Positions 19,303-28,147 of a DNA stretch of 64,000 nucleotides are shown here, piece by piece (positions within the stretch are counted from its first letter, which is position 1; the number at the start of each line of letters is the position of its first letter). Made by a program: the position numbers and the translations under genes. This DNA comes from Desulfuromonadales bacterium (GTDB lineage: Bacteria > Desulfobacterota > Desulfuromonadia > Geobacterales > Pseudopelobacteraceae). A model generated the notes under the pieces. It was not told the DNA's origin and did no database searches. It saw only the letters and a program-made list of their open reading frames with translations. The stretch covers positions 62,001 through 126,000 of the forward strand of contig JAENWA010000114.1 in NCBI GenBank assembly GCA_016650295.1, read 5' to 3'.

Positions 19303-20366
19303 TGGACAGGGAACAGTCGATACAGATCGCCGATCTACGTATCGGATTGAATTATCCGCCGTTTATCATTGCCGAGATGTCTGGGAATCATAACCAGTCT
19401 CTGGAGCGCGCCCTTGCGATTGTTGACGCGGCTGCGGCGGCTGGTGCCCATGCCCTGAAACTTCAGACCTATACCGCCGATACCATGACATTGGATATCA
19501 GTGAGGGGGAGTTTTTCATCAAGGACCCCACCAGTCTCTGGAAAGGGCGTTCACTGTATGACCTGTATCAGGAGGCTCATACCCCCTGGGAGTGGCATAA
19601 ACCGATCTTTGACCGCTGCCGTGAACGCGGCATGCTCTGCTTCAGTACCCCCTTTGACGATACGGCAGTTGATTTTCTCGAAGAGCTCGAATCCCCCTGC
19701 TACAAGATCGCCTCATTCGAGAACAGTGACCTGCCCCTGATTCGCAAGGTAGCGGCCACGGGCAAGCCGTTGATCATCTCTACCGGCATGGCTACGGTGG
19801 CTGAACTGGATGAAACCGTTAGTGCCGCCCGTGAATCCGGGTGCAAAGATCTGATCCTGCTGAAATGCACCAGCAGCTACCCGGCTACCCCGGAGCATTC
19901 CAATATCAGGACTATCCCTCATCTCCGTGAGCTGTTCGACTGCGAAGTCGGTCTTTCAGATCACACAATGGGCATAGGGGGGGCTCTGGCGGCTGTAGCT
20001 CTGGGGGCTACAGTCATTGAAAAGCATTTCACATCAAGCCGTAGTGACGGCGGGGTTGATGCCTCATTCTCAATGGAGCCGGATGAATTCAGCCGGTTAG
20101 TGGTGGAAAGCGAGCGGGGGTGGCAGTCCTTGGGAACAATATCTTACGGTAAGACGGCAAGTGAGGCAAATTCAGCACAGTTCCGCAGGTCTGTGTATGT
20201 GGTCAAGGATATTCGGGAGGGAGAGTGCTTTACTTCTGATAACATAAAAGTGATTCGACCCGGGCTGGGCCTTGAACCAAAATATTTGGATGTATTACTC
20301 GGCAAAAAGTCGTCGAGTGCGATTTCTCGAGGAACTCCCATATCATGGGATTTAGTGCTCCGTTAG
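19302..20366 (+). CDS. pseI: Pseudaminic acid synthase
   Basis: A 354-residue NeuB-family enzyme. FIIAEMSGNHNQSLERAL is the N-terminal barrel strand with PseI-type wording (sialate synthases read differently), LKLQTYTADTMT and SDHTMGIGGALAAVALGA are conserved PEP and metal-site blocks, and VIEKHFT follows. The last ~60 residues (RRSVYVVKDIREGE onward) are the SAF/antifreeze-like domain that covers the active site. It condenses the free 6-deoxy sugar with PEP to give the nonulosonic acid. It closes the pse operon; the next gene begins about 90 bases later. Confidence 0.93.
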   Translation: MDREQSIQIADLRIGLNYPPFIIAEMSGNHNQSLERALAIVDAAAAAGAHALKLQTYTADTMTLDISEGEFFIKDPTSLWKGRSLYDLYQEAHTPWEWHKPIFDRCRERGMLCFSTPFDDTAVDFLEELESPCYKIASFENSDLPLIRKVAATGKPLIISTGMATVAELDETVSAARESGCKDLILLKCTSSYPATPEHSNIRTIPHLRELFDCEVGLSDHTMGIGGALAAVALGATVIEKHFTSSRSDGGVDASFSMEPDEFSRLVVESERGWQSLGTISYGKTASEANSAQFRRSVYVVKDIREGECFTSDNIKVIRPGLGLEPKYLDVLLGKKSSSAISRGTPISWDLVLR

Positions 20367-20455
20367 GGGTTTTGTTATGATATTGTCATCGAATACCAGC
20401 CGCACACCACTAGCCAACAGTTCATTCGCAGTTGCTGTGGTCGGGAGATTTTGTA

Positions 20456-21442
20456 ATGGCATTTTCGGGTAATCTTTTGCAACGGTTTCGCCGCAATCTC
20501 CGGTCAAACAACGCTGTGAGGAAATATATATTAATGCCTCGGATGCGACGTCTGATTGATGCGATGCAGTCACCGCAGAGGCTTATCATCGAGCCGATCA
20601 ACCTTTGCAACTTTGCCTGTCCCAAATGCCTATATCCCTCCATGGAACGCCCGAAAACCTCACTGGATCCTGAAGCCTTCCGTCGGTTTCTTCATGCCTG
20701 GATAGAACGGTTTGGCGGGTTCGAGAGTATCGAGTTTACTGGTGCTGGCGAAGTATTAGCGTTGTATGCATTTGAAGATATTGTTTCCGTTGCAGCTGCA
20801 GCGATGCCGGAATGTCTTCTTACGACGACCACAAACCTGTATCTGCTTGACCCGGAGCGGGCTACAGCCCTGGTGACCCGAGGCCTGAGAAAATGGCAGG
20901 TTTCTCTTGATACCGTTGATGCCGACGAGTATCGATCCGCTACCGGGAGCAGCAGCGACATAGACAGAACTCTGCATAATCTCCAGTTGCTTTTCGATGA
21001 ACTTAACAGAGTTCCCGATACGCGCAATGAACTTGTCGTCGTTGTGCACTACTTTTCCGAACGGGGTAGTGAGGAGATGGTAAGAAAGATCATTGAACGT
21101 GTCACCCCGATCTGTCACAGAGTTCAGTCCTCACCCTTCAATACGTTGAACGGAAGAATAACCGATGATCGATATAGTGCTTCGGAGAGTGAGAGTTATC
21201 CAAACCAGATTCCTGTCCCGTGTGATTATTTATGGAAAGATCTTGTTGTCGTCAGTAATGGGGACGTGAGGATCTGCTGCGTCGACATGTTTGACACGTC
21301 CATTGACCTTGGCAACGTCTTCACGGATACTCCTGACCAGATCATTGATAACCGCAACAGGCGCCTCCTCCAGAAGACTATCTATAACTGTGATTACGGT
21401 TGCATCCCATTCTGCAGTCGGTGCCATGCCCCCTTCTACTGA
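20456..21442 (+). CDS. Radical SAM protein with SPASM-like C-terminal cysteines
   Basis: A radical SAM enzyme of about 328 residues. The cluster motif is CNFACPKC (CxxxCxxC) near residue 58, followed by FTGAGEVLA at the SAM-binding GxG position. The C-terminus has CDYLWKDLVVVSNGDVRICC, then CDYGCIPFCSRC, consistent with a SPASM/twitch auxiliary cluster. Related genes are frequent in surface polysaccharide clusters, where substrates are mostly unknown. I take ATG 20456, with GGGAG eight bases upstream, not the TTG at 20432. It overlaps the flippase gene by 17 bases. A RiPP-type role was considered but no precursor is convincing. Confidence 0.82.
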   Translation: MAFSGNLLQRFRRNLRSNNAVRKYILMPRMRRLIDAMQSPQRLIIEPINLCNFACPKCLYPSMERPKTSLDPEAFRRFLHAWIERFGGFESIEFTGAGEVLALYAFEDIVSVAAAAMPECLLTTTTNLYLLDPERATALVTRGLRKWQVSLDTVDADEYRSATGSSSDIDRTLHNLQLLFDELNRVPDTRNELVVVVHYFSERGSEEMVRKIIERVTPICHRVQSSPFNTLNGRITDDRYSASESESYPNQIPVPCDYLWKDLVVVSNGDVRICCVDMFDTSIDLGNVFTDTPDQIIDNRNRRLLQKTIYNCDYGCIPFCSRCHAPFY

Positions 21443-23000
21443 AATTAAAATACCGGTAAACGATGGTCGCCATGCCATGCAATCCGCGTCATTTATGACT
21501 GTTGGCCGGAATGTCATTGCCGGGTTCATATCACTATTCCTGCGCATCGGGGTGAGCCTCATCCTGACGCCGTATCTTATCCTGCGTCTCGGTAAGGATT
21601 TATATGGCATCTGGACGCTTTGCCTTTCCTTCAGTATATCCGGGATCTTTTCTCTGTTTTCTCTGGGGCTTCAAGGGGGACTGGTCAAGTATGTGGCAGA
21701 GTACCACGCCTTGGCACGGTTTCGAGAACTGAACGAGGTATTCACTGCGACCATTGCCATTTATGCCGGAATGGCAGTCATCGGAGCCATCGGGCTTTTT
21801 TGCGGTGCCGGGATCTTTGCGCAGTCAGTCCTAACTGTTCCCTACGAGCAGGTGGCTGTTGTGACGATACTTCTGCGTATCCTTGCAGTGCAGATTCTTT
21901 TTGAACTGCCGGCGCTGGCGGCCGATGCGGTTGTTGCCGGGATGCAGCGGTTCGACCTCCTGGGGCTGCTGGAAACCATCCGGTTTCTGGTATTATCAGC
22001 GTTGATTGTTATTATGGTGCAGTTTACAACCGATCTCGTGTCCTTGGGGGTGGCGGCAGCCGGGGTGGCAGTTGCCTATTCTCTAATGCTCGCGTTCTTT
22101 GCAAAGAGAGTTCTTCCGGAACTCAGACTGGTTCGCCGCATATCCCGTGAACTGTTCGAACGGATGGCCAGATTTACCGGTAACCTTTTTCTCCTGCGCA
22201 TTAATGCCGTGGTGTACAACAACATGGACAGTCTGCTCATCGGTGCGCTTGTTACCACGACGGCGGTGACCGATTACGACATTGCCAACCGCATTCATGG
22301 GATCGTGGTGACAGTTATGGGTATTGCCCCCATGGTGGTACTGCCTGCTGCCTCTTCATTTGCGGGGAAGGACGATGTCGATTCGTTGAGGAAGCTCGTG
22401 ATCATGGGAACCAAGTACACCATGGCACTTACGCTCCCCTTGTGCCTGATCGTGGGTGTTCTTGCTGAAGAGATTATACGATTCTGGATATCGCCTGCGT
22501 TTGTGGGAAATGCTGCACTGGTGAGGCTTTTTCTCGTTTACCTGCTATTCTGGCCCATCCAGGGGGTTGGGTGGAACATGCTGATCGGCGTTGGGGAAAC
22601 TGCCGCTTTGACCAGGATCCAGGTAGTTTCAGTTTTCGTCAATCTTGTTATTACCACTGTGCTGCTCCGTTACGTTGGAACCGCCGGTGCCATGATCGGG
22701 ACAGTCCTAGGCAACCTTGTGGCGTTTATTCCGTACCTGCGGCTCATCCTGCGGCGCTTTGACGTCGATCCGCGGGAGTTCTGGTCTGAGGCGGTGTGGA
22801 AGACCTATCCTCAAGCAGTGATCGTGGCAGTTTTACTTGCCGTTGTCGTTCACTACCGCACGGCAGCTTCGCTGGCAGAGGTTATCGGGTACATGGTTCT
22901 GTCACTGGCATGCTTCTATCTCTTGTTTGCAGTCACCGGCCTGAATCGAGATGAACGTATTTTACTGCGGCAGCTGGTTTTCGCAAAGGTTTTCAAATGA
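21426..23000 (+). CDS. Oligosaccharide flippase (Wzx/MATE-type polysaccharide biosynthesis protein)
   Basis: A membrane protein of about 524 residues with some twelve to fourteen helices. VGRNVIAGFISLFLRIGVSL and LGKDLYGIWTLCLSFS match the N-terminus of Polysacc_synt-type Wzx flippases, which move undecaprenyl-linked repeat units across the inner membrane. The ORF track begins at 21291, inside the radical SAM gene; the N-terminal stretch there does not look like protein of this family. ATG 21426 or ATG 21477 are better starts, and neither has a strong ribosome site. This is the expected exporter for the glycan built by the surrounding genes. Confidence 0.88.
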   Translation: MPPSTEIKIPVNDGRHAMQSASFMTVGRNVIAGFISLFLRIGVSLILTPYLILRLGKDLYGIWTLCLSFSISGIFSLFSLGLQGGLVKYVAEYHALARFRELNEVFTATIAIYAGMAVIGAIGLFCGAGIFAQSVLTVPYEQVAVVTILLRILAVQILFELPALAADAVVAGMQRFDLLGLLETIRFLVLSALIVIMVQFTTDLVSLGVAAAGVAVAYSLMLAFFAKRVLPELRLVRRISRELFERMARFTGNLFLLRINAVVYNNMDSLLIGALVTTTAVTDYDIANRIHGIVVTVMGIAPMVVLPAASSFAGKDDVDSLRKLVIMGTKYTMALTLPLCLIVGVLAEEIIRFWISPAFVGNAALVRLFLVYLLFWPIQGVGWNMLIGVGETAALTRIQVVSVFVNLVITTVLLRYVGTAGAMIGTVLGNLVAFIPYLRLILRRFDVDPREFWSEAVWKTYPQAVIVAVLLAVVVHYRTAASLAEVIGYMVLSLACFYLLFAVTGLNRDERILLRQLVFAKVFK

Positions 23001-24319
23001 CTCCGGCTCAGGTTGAACAATTGTTGCTGAAGATGGCGCGGGTAGTGACCAGCGCTCTGGGAATATACCGGCCCATAACGGTTGCCATAGTGGCATTTCG
23101 GATCGCCTTCGCATATCTGCGGCAGCGAAACGCTGCCGTCGGCACTCCGGTTGCAATCATTGATCACAACTTTATCCAAGACATAGAGATGCTCAAGGTG
23201 GCCGGCGGTGAGGCAGAAATCAACCTGATCAGTTTTTCATACCTCCCGCTCTACAAGCTGGCTGAAGGACATTTCCCGGCGGAGATTCGGGACGGTTCTT
23301 ATATGGTTCCGGAGATGGAACCCTGCAAGACAGGATACCGCAAGGTTCTTGCCCGCTTACTGCAGTTATGGAAACCAGAGAAAAGAATCAGCTGTTTCAT
23401 TGCGCCCTCGGACTCCTTTTTCTGGATCAGAGAGCTTATTGACTTGATGAAGGAACGTGGTATCCCGACAATTGTTGTTGATAAGGAAGGCACCATCTCT
23501 CCCCACAGTATGGAGCATCACTCCAGTCAGATCAGATCGTTTTATCCGTTCATTTCCGATTACATAATGGTCTGGAGTGAAAGACAGAAATCGTTCTGGC
23601 AAAAAACCGGGGCAGTAATCGACAATATCTTTGTGGCGGGGCAGCCGCGGTCAGATTTTTTCTTTAAAAGAGATTCCTGGCTCCCCACGGATAAACTCCC
23701 TTTTACATGCGGACAGACTCTGGTCCTTTATTTTACATTTGAAACCGATGCCTATGCACCGACACCCGGAGATCATATCTGGAGTGACCTGCGCAATGAT
23801 ATCGATACTGCTTTGATCATATTGGCTAAAAAACATGCTGATGTTACTTTTGTCATAAAAACCCATCCCCAGCAGCAGGACAGGTTATTGGTCGATAGTA
23901 AATTTACGGCAGCAGGACAGAAAAATATCGTTGTGTGTCATGGTGCCGAATTGTCACGCCACCTTATTGTGAGAGCTGATGTCGTCGTCGGGTTTCAGAC
24001 AACAGCCTTGATTGAAGCCATGCTCGCGGGCAAACGGGTTGTATATACTGAATGGAGTGATGCCGTGCGCGAAAATCTGCACAACCTTATTCCACTGCAT
24101 GAAGCCCCTGGCATTGACATTGCCCGTAACAAACATGAACTTGAACAGTTGCTGGACAAAACCCTCACGAACAAAGAGTTTGCTGTTACCACGGAAACAA
24201 TGACAATGAGGAAACCATTTATCGATATTTTTATTCCCAATGCAGATGGCAATGTGTCCAACAGGGTCATGCGGCAGGTACATGCAATAATCGAAAATCA
24301 TAACGAAGGCAGAGCGTAG
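22997..24319 (+). CDS. Surface carbohydrate biosynthesis protein, GT-B-like
   Basis: A 440-residue protein. The centre (GIPTIVVDKEGTISP, YIMVWSERQKSFW, VAGQPRSDFF) and the C-terminal half (FVIKTHPQQQ, VVGFQTTALIEAMLAGKRVV) resemble the family of proteins with a CDP-glycerol glycerophosphotransferase or UDP-GlcNAc-epimerase-like GT-B fold found in capsule and LPS loci. The HP and TALIEAM patterns are where such enzymes hold the nucleotide. It overlaps the flippase gene by four bases (ATGA), so it is co-translated with it. Donor and acceptor are unknown. Confidence 0.7.
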   Translation: MTPAQVEQLLLKMARVVTSALGIYRPITVAIVAFRIAFAYLRQRNAAVGTPVAIIDHNFIQDIEMLKVAGGEAEINLISFSYLPLYKLAEGHFPAEIRDGSYMVPEMEPCKTGYRKVLARLLQLWKPEKRISCFIAPSDSFFWIRELIDLMKERGIPTIVVDKEGTISPHSMEHHSSQIRSFYPFISDYIMVWSERQKSFWQKTGAVIDNIFVAGQPRSDFFFKRDSWLPTDKLPFTCGQTLVLYFTFETDAYAPTPGDHIWSDLRNDIDTALIILAKKHADVTFVIKTHPQQQDRLLVDSKFTAAGQKNIVVCHGAELSRHLIVRADVVVGFQTTALIEAMLAGKRVVYTEWSDAVRENLHNLIPLHEAPGIDIARNKHELEQLLDKTLTNKEFAVTTETMTMRKPFIDIFIPNADGNVSNRVMRQVHAIIENHNEGRA

Positions 24320-24321
24320 GC

Positions 24322-25815
24322 GTGGCAACCCCAAAGAAAATACTTATATATGCACCATATGCTATCTGGGGACCGCATTTCGAGACGGATCTGGAATTGG
24401 CGCAAAGGTGTCTCGATGCCGGCAATGAGGTGATATTCCTCGGATGCCGTGGCGGGCTGTTAACCTGTTTTCCCAATCAGACGCATCGCCAAAGCGTTTG
24501 CCGGATGTGTATGTCCCGATTCCGGAAGGGGATGAAGTGGCTGGGCACATCCAATGCTGCTGTCAAGGATTTCCTGAACCTTACTGTGCAGCAGCAGCAG
24601 GAAATAGACAAACTTCGTACGATGGAACTTTCATCATGTGATGAAGTCCGTTCGATCGTGCTTGAAGGTGCTGATATCGGAGTCGCTGCGATCAGTTCAG
24701 TTATAAGTATTTTGCGTGAACCAAAACCCGACATTTTAGAGCACATGGAGCTTGTTCGCATAAATCTGATATCCGCGGCCAGAGTATTCTTTTCGCTCCT
24801 CAACCATATCCGGGCAGAGCATCCACATACATTGATCGTGTTTAACGGCAGATATGCGCAGCTGCGTCCGGCGCTCAGTGCAGCCCGTTTGCTTGAAGTT
24901 GAGACATGCGTACATGAAAGGGCTAGTGTCCTGGACCGCTTCAGCCTTTCCATCAATACGACCACTCACGATCTGGGCGCCATGCAGCAAGAGATGCTGC
25001 GGATATCAAAAACCTCAGAGTTGGATGAATCCGAAAAGCAAAAGCTGGCCTTTGAGTGGTATGAGGAACGGAGAGGGAATGTAACACAAGGGTGGGAATC
25101 ATATACTGCACACCAGCAATGGGGGCATCTCCCTGAACTTGCCACCGATCGACTCAATCTGGTGATTTTTATTTCATCAGAGGATGAGCTTGAGGCGTTC
25201 GAGGAGTGGCGTAACCCTTATTATCCGGACCAGAATGAAGGGATAGAGCTACTGCTTTCCGATGCACGTCTTGCCGGTAAGTTTAAAATATTTGTTCGCG
25301 AACATCCGAATTTGCAGGGTATTGATAATTCCCAGACGCGCCGGATCCGGAACCTGGCAGAAAGATATCCTGATTTTCAACTGATCTCGGCAGAATCTCC
25401 TGTCAGTACATATTCGCTTTTGGATCAGTCTGATGTGGTTCTTACATTCGGCTCAACGGTCGGGATTGAAGCCGTATACAAGGGGAAGCCCTCATTTCTC
25501 ATCGGCAGAGCATATTACGAAAATCTTGGCTGTTGCGTACAGCCTGCATCCCATGAAGAACTGATAACGCTTTTGTGCGCTTTCGCTGTAGGCGACAGAA
25601 CCATGTTGCCGCCTGCTGAACTGTGTCGTGAAGCTGTAGTTACGTATGGATTGTACAGCAAGCTGTGGGGACAGACATTCAATTATGTGAAGGTTCACGG
25701 ATTACGCACTGTGACGATGACGCGCGGTGACAGAATTAAGCTGTTACGCCCCTCTCTTTTTTCATGGCTGGTGTTTCAATGTGAAACATTATTTAAACGA
25801 GGCCGGATTTCATGA
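24322..25815 (+). CDS. Putative capsule/surface polysaccharide biosynthesis protein, GT-B-like
   Basis: A 497-residue protein starting at GTG 24322, two bases after the previous stop. ILIYAPYAIWGPHFETDLEL is a Rossmann-type N-terminus. The second half has FVREHPNLQG and DVVLTFGSTVGIEAVYKGKP, the nucleotide-site pattern of GT-B capsule biosynthesis proteins. Four cysteines in CRGGLLTC and CRMC (residues about 40-65) could bind a metal, which is unusual for the group. It overlaps the next GT2 gene by four bases. It shares its fold and probably its ancestry with the gene before it. Confidence 0.7.
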   Translation: MATPKKILIYAPYAIWGPHFETDLELAQRCLDAGNEVIFLGCRGGLLTCFPNQTHRQSVCRMCMSRFRKGMKWLGTSNAAVKDFLNLTVQQQQEIDKLRTMELSSCDEVRSIVLEGADIGVAAISSVISILREPKPDILEHMELVRINLISAARVFFSLLNHIRAEHPHTLIVFNGRYAQLRPALSAARLLEVETCVHERASVLDRFSLSINTTTHDLGAMQQEMLRISKTSELDESEKQKLAFEWYEERRGNVTQGWESYTAHQQWGHLPELATDRLNLVIFISSEDELEAFEEWRNPYYPDQNEGIELLLSDARLAGKFKIFVREHPNLQGIDNSQTRRIRNLAERYPDFQLISAESPVSTYSLLDQSDVVLTFGSTVGIEAVYKGKPSFLIGRAYYENLGCCVQPASHEELITLLCAFAVGDRTMLPPAELCREAVVTYGLYSKLWGQTFNYVKVHGLRTVTMTRGDRIKLLRPSLFSWLVFQCETLFKRGRIS

Positions 25816-26777
25816 CTTCGATGCCTTTGGTTTCGGTAATAATAACCTGCTTTAACATTCGGGACTATATTTCGGATGCAATTCGTTCTGTTCAGGCGCA
25901 ATCCTACGATAATCTGGAAATACTGGTTGTTGACGATGGCTCAACCGACGGGACGCATGATGTATTAGCTTCATGTTTATTATTAGATAATATCAGGTAC
26001 CTGAAGAAGGAAAATGGTGGGCCGTCTTCCGCCCGCAACTTAGGTATTACAGAGGCAAAGGGGGATTTTGTTGCTTTTCTTGATGGTGATGATATCTGGG
26101 AACCTGATAAATTGAAACTTCAGGTCGATGCGTTATTGAATAATCCGTCAGCTGGAATGATATTTTCAGATTTTACTACTTTCTATAATTCAGGTTCTTT
26201 TGTGACCAGTAAAAATAAAAGCATGTTCAATGGACTTGAGCCAGTTAAATACGAATATCTCTTTTCTAGAAACAATTTTATCTATCCTACAACGGTCATA
26301 GTGAAAAAAAAGTGTTTCGAAGTGTGTGGTGTGTTTGATGAAGCTTTGCGTGGACCAGAAGACTGGGATATGTGGTTACGCATAGTGCATCATTTTGAAA
26401 TTATAGGAATTGCTGCTCCTTTGGCTAGAATTCGCCAACATTTATCAAATATAAGTATGAATGTACCAGCAATGCTGGAAAATGAGCGTAGAGCAATTGA
26501 CAAGCAGCGTTCGTATATTAGCAAGTTAGATTATAGCAAACGAGTTGCACGGCTTTATTTGTTGAATGCAGATCGCAGCGTTCATAACGGCAATCGATCA
26601 CAAGCTTTTCTTTTGGTACAAAAAGGACTGAGCTACTATCCATTTCTGTTTTTGCCGATTTGTATAGTCCTGATAAAAGTTGTTTTTGGTGGAAAATTAA
26701 CTGAAACGTTGAGACGCGGTATTGACAAAAAAAAATATTTTCGCAAATTATTTGAAATTATCTATAAAAGATACTGA
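25812..26777 (+). CDS. GT2 family glycosyltransferase
   Basis: A 321-residue GT-A transferase: VSVIITCFNIRDYISDAI and ILVVDDGSTDGTHDVL form the nucleotide-binding half, FVAFLDGDDIW contains the DxD, and GPEDWDMWLRI the ED acceptor motif. The C-terminal ~60 residues include a hydrophobic stretch (FLFLPICIVLIKVVF) that may associate with the membrane. The gene is clearly AT-richer than the genes on both sides, which suggests a separate origin. It overlaps the upstream gene by four bases. Sugar specificity cannot be stated. Confidence 0.9.
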   Translation: MTSMPLVSVIITCFNIRDYISDAIRSVQAQSYDNLEILVVDDGSTDGTHDVLASCLLLDNIRYLKKENGGPSSARNLGITEAKGDFVAFLDGDDIWEPDKLKLQVDALLNNPSAGMIFSDFTTFYNSGSFVTSKNKSMFNGLEPVKYEYLFSRNNFIYPTTVIVKKKCFEVCGVFDEALRGPEDWDMWLRIVHHFEIIGIAAPLARIRQHLSNISMNVPAMLENERRAIDKQRSYISKLDYSKRVARLYLLNADRSVHNGNRSQAFLLVQKGLSYYPFLFLPICIVLIKVVFGGKLTETLRRGIDKKKYFRKLFEIIYKRY

Positions 26778-26791
26778 AAATCATTGGAACC

Positions 26792-28147
26792 ATGAAAATA
26801 ATAATCATTGGCGCCGGCCCCTGCGGATTGGGCGCAGCCTATCATCTCAACGAGCTTGGCCATACGGATTGGCGGCTATATGAACGCAACGACCATGTTG
26901 GTGGCCTGTCAGCTTCATTTCTAGACGACAACGGTTTTACCTGGGACGTGGGCGGTCATGTGCTTTTCTCCCATTACGACTATTTCGACAGAGCGGTCGT
27001 GGAGGCTCTGGGAGATGCCTGGTATGAACATCAACGGGAAAGCTGGATCCGTATCCTGCAGCGTTGGGTGCCGTATCCCTTTCAAAACAATGTCAGATAT
27101 CTTCCGGTTGATGCTCTCCATGAATGCGTCTCCGGTTTGCGAGAATTATCGGGCTCCCCCGAAAGAACGACAAATTTCAGGGAGTGGATGGATACGGTCT
27201 TCGGTCGCGGCATTGTCAAACACTTCATGGAACCCTACAACCGCAAGGTATGGGGCGTGCCGCTGGAGTCCATGAGCAAGGCCTGGATCGCCGAGCGAGT
27301 CAGTGTGGTCGATCTGGCCCGCATAGAACAAAACATTGCCGAGCAGCGCGATGATTTGAGTTGGGGCCCGAATAATGTCTTCAAATTTCCGAAATATGGA
27401 GGCACGGGTGCTATTTACAAAGGTATTGCTAAACCGTTGCATGAGAGAATTCATCTGCAGCATGAGATGATAGACCTGGACCTGGATCAGAAGATTGTGA
27501 CATTTTCCAATGGCCGGATTGAACGCTACGATGTCCTGATCAATACATCGCCACTTGACCTGCTGGTCTCAAAGTGCCGTGCGGTTCCTGAATTGGTTTC
27601 AGATGCTGCTGGTGACCTGGTTCACAATGGCGGCCTGATAGCCGGGCTAGGGTTTGAGGGCAGGCGGGATGACTCAAAGTGCTGGATGTATTTTCCTGAA
27701 AACAATTCACCCTTCTACCGGGTGACCAACTTTCACAACTATTCCCGTTTTAATGTACCGGATGGAGACACGGAGCATTTTTTCTCGCTGATGTGCGAAA
27801 CCACCTATTCGCCACATAAGCCGGAAGACAAGAGCCGAATTGTTGAACAAACGCTTGCGGGGCTTGTTGACAGCGGCATGATCGATGAAGGCCAAAAGGA
27901 GCGAATTGCAAGCCGCTACCTGATCGATATCCCGTATTCCTACCCGGTTCCGACGTTGGGACGTGACAAGGCGCTCGCCGCAATTCAGCCCTATCTGGAA
28001 TCCAGATCCGTCTATTCGCGGGGTCGGTTTGGCGCCTGGAAATACGAGGTCGGCAATATGGACCATTCCTTTATGCAGGGGGTGGAGGTGGTTGAACGGA
28101 TATTGAATGACAACGAAGAACGTACCTTGAACGGTGTTGCAGGGTGA
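26792..28147 (+). CDS. FAD-dependent amine-oxidase-like protein, UDP-galactopyranose-mutase-like
   Basis: A 451-residue flavoprotein. IIIIGAGPCGLGAAYHL is the FAD-binding GxGxxG and YERNDHVGGLSASF the following conserved GG motif; WDVGGHVLFSHYDY resembles the GGH block of UDP-galactopyranose mutases and protoporphyrinogen-oxidase-like proteins. In glycan loci these enzymes interconvert pyranose and furanose sugars or act on related UDP-sugars. GC content returns to high values here. It overlaps the GT9 gene by four bases (GTGA). Mutase activity is plausible but the protein is longer than classical Glf (about 370-390 residues). Confidence 0.75.
   Translation: MKIIIIGAGPCGLGAAYHLNELGHTDWRLYERNDHVGGLSASFLDDNGFTWDVGGHVLFSHYDYFDRAVVEALGDAWYEHQRESWIRILQRWVPYPFQNNVRYLPVDALHECVSGLRELSGSPERTTNFREWMDTVFGRGIVKHFMEPYNRKVWGVPLESMSKAWIAERVSVVDLARIEQNIAEQRDDLSWGPNNVFKFPKYGGTGAIYKGIAKPLHERIHLQHEMIDLDLDQKIVTFSNGRIERYDVLINTSPLDLLVSKCRAVPELVSDAAGDLVHNGGLIAGLGFEGRRDDSKCWMYFPENNSPFYRVTNFHNYSRFNVPDGDTEHFFSLMCETTYSPHKPEDKSRIVEQTLAGLVDSGMIDEGQKERIASRYLIDIPYSYPVPTLGRDKALAAIQPYLESRSVYSRGRFGAWKYEVGNMDHSFMQGVEVVERILNDNEERTLNGVAG

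Noticed and set aside
20377-20472. 31-codon ORF overlapping the start of the radical SAM gene, considered as a RiPP precursor
   Set aside because: No leader/core character, it overlaps the enzyme's coding start in another frame, and the locus is a glycan operon.
21291-21425. N-terminal extension of the flippase ORF
   Set aside because: It lies in another frame of the radical SAM gene and does not resemble a flippase N-terminus.
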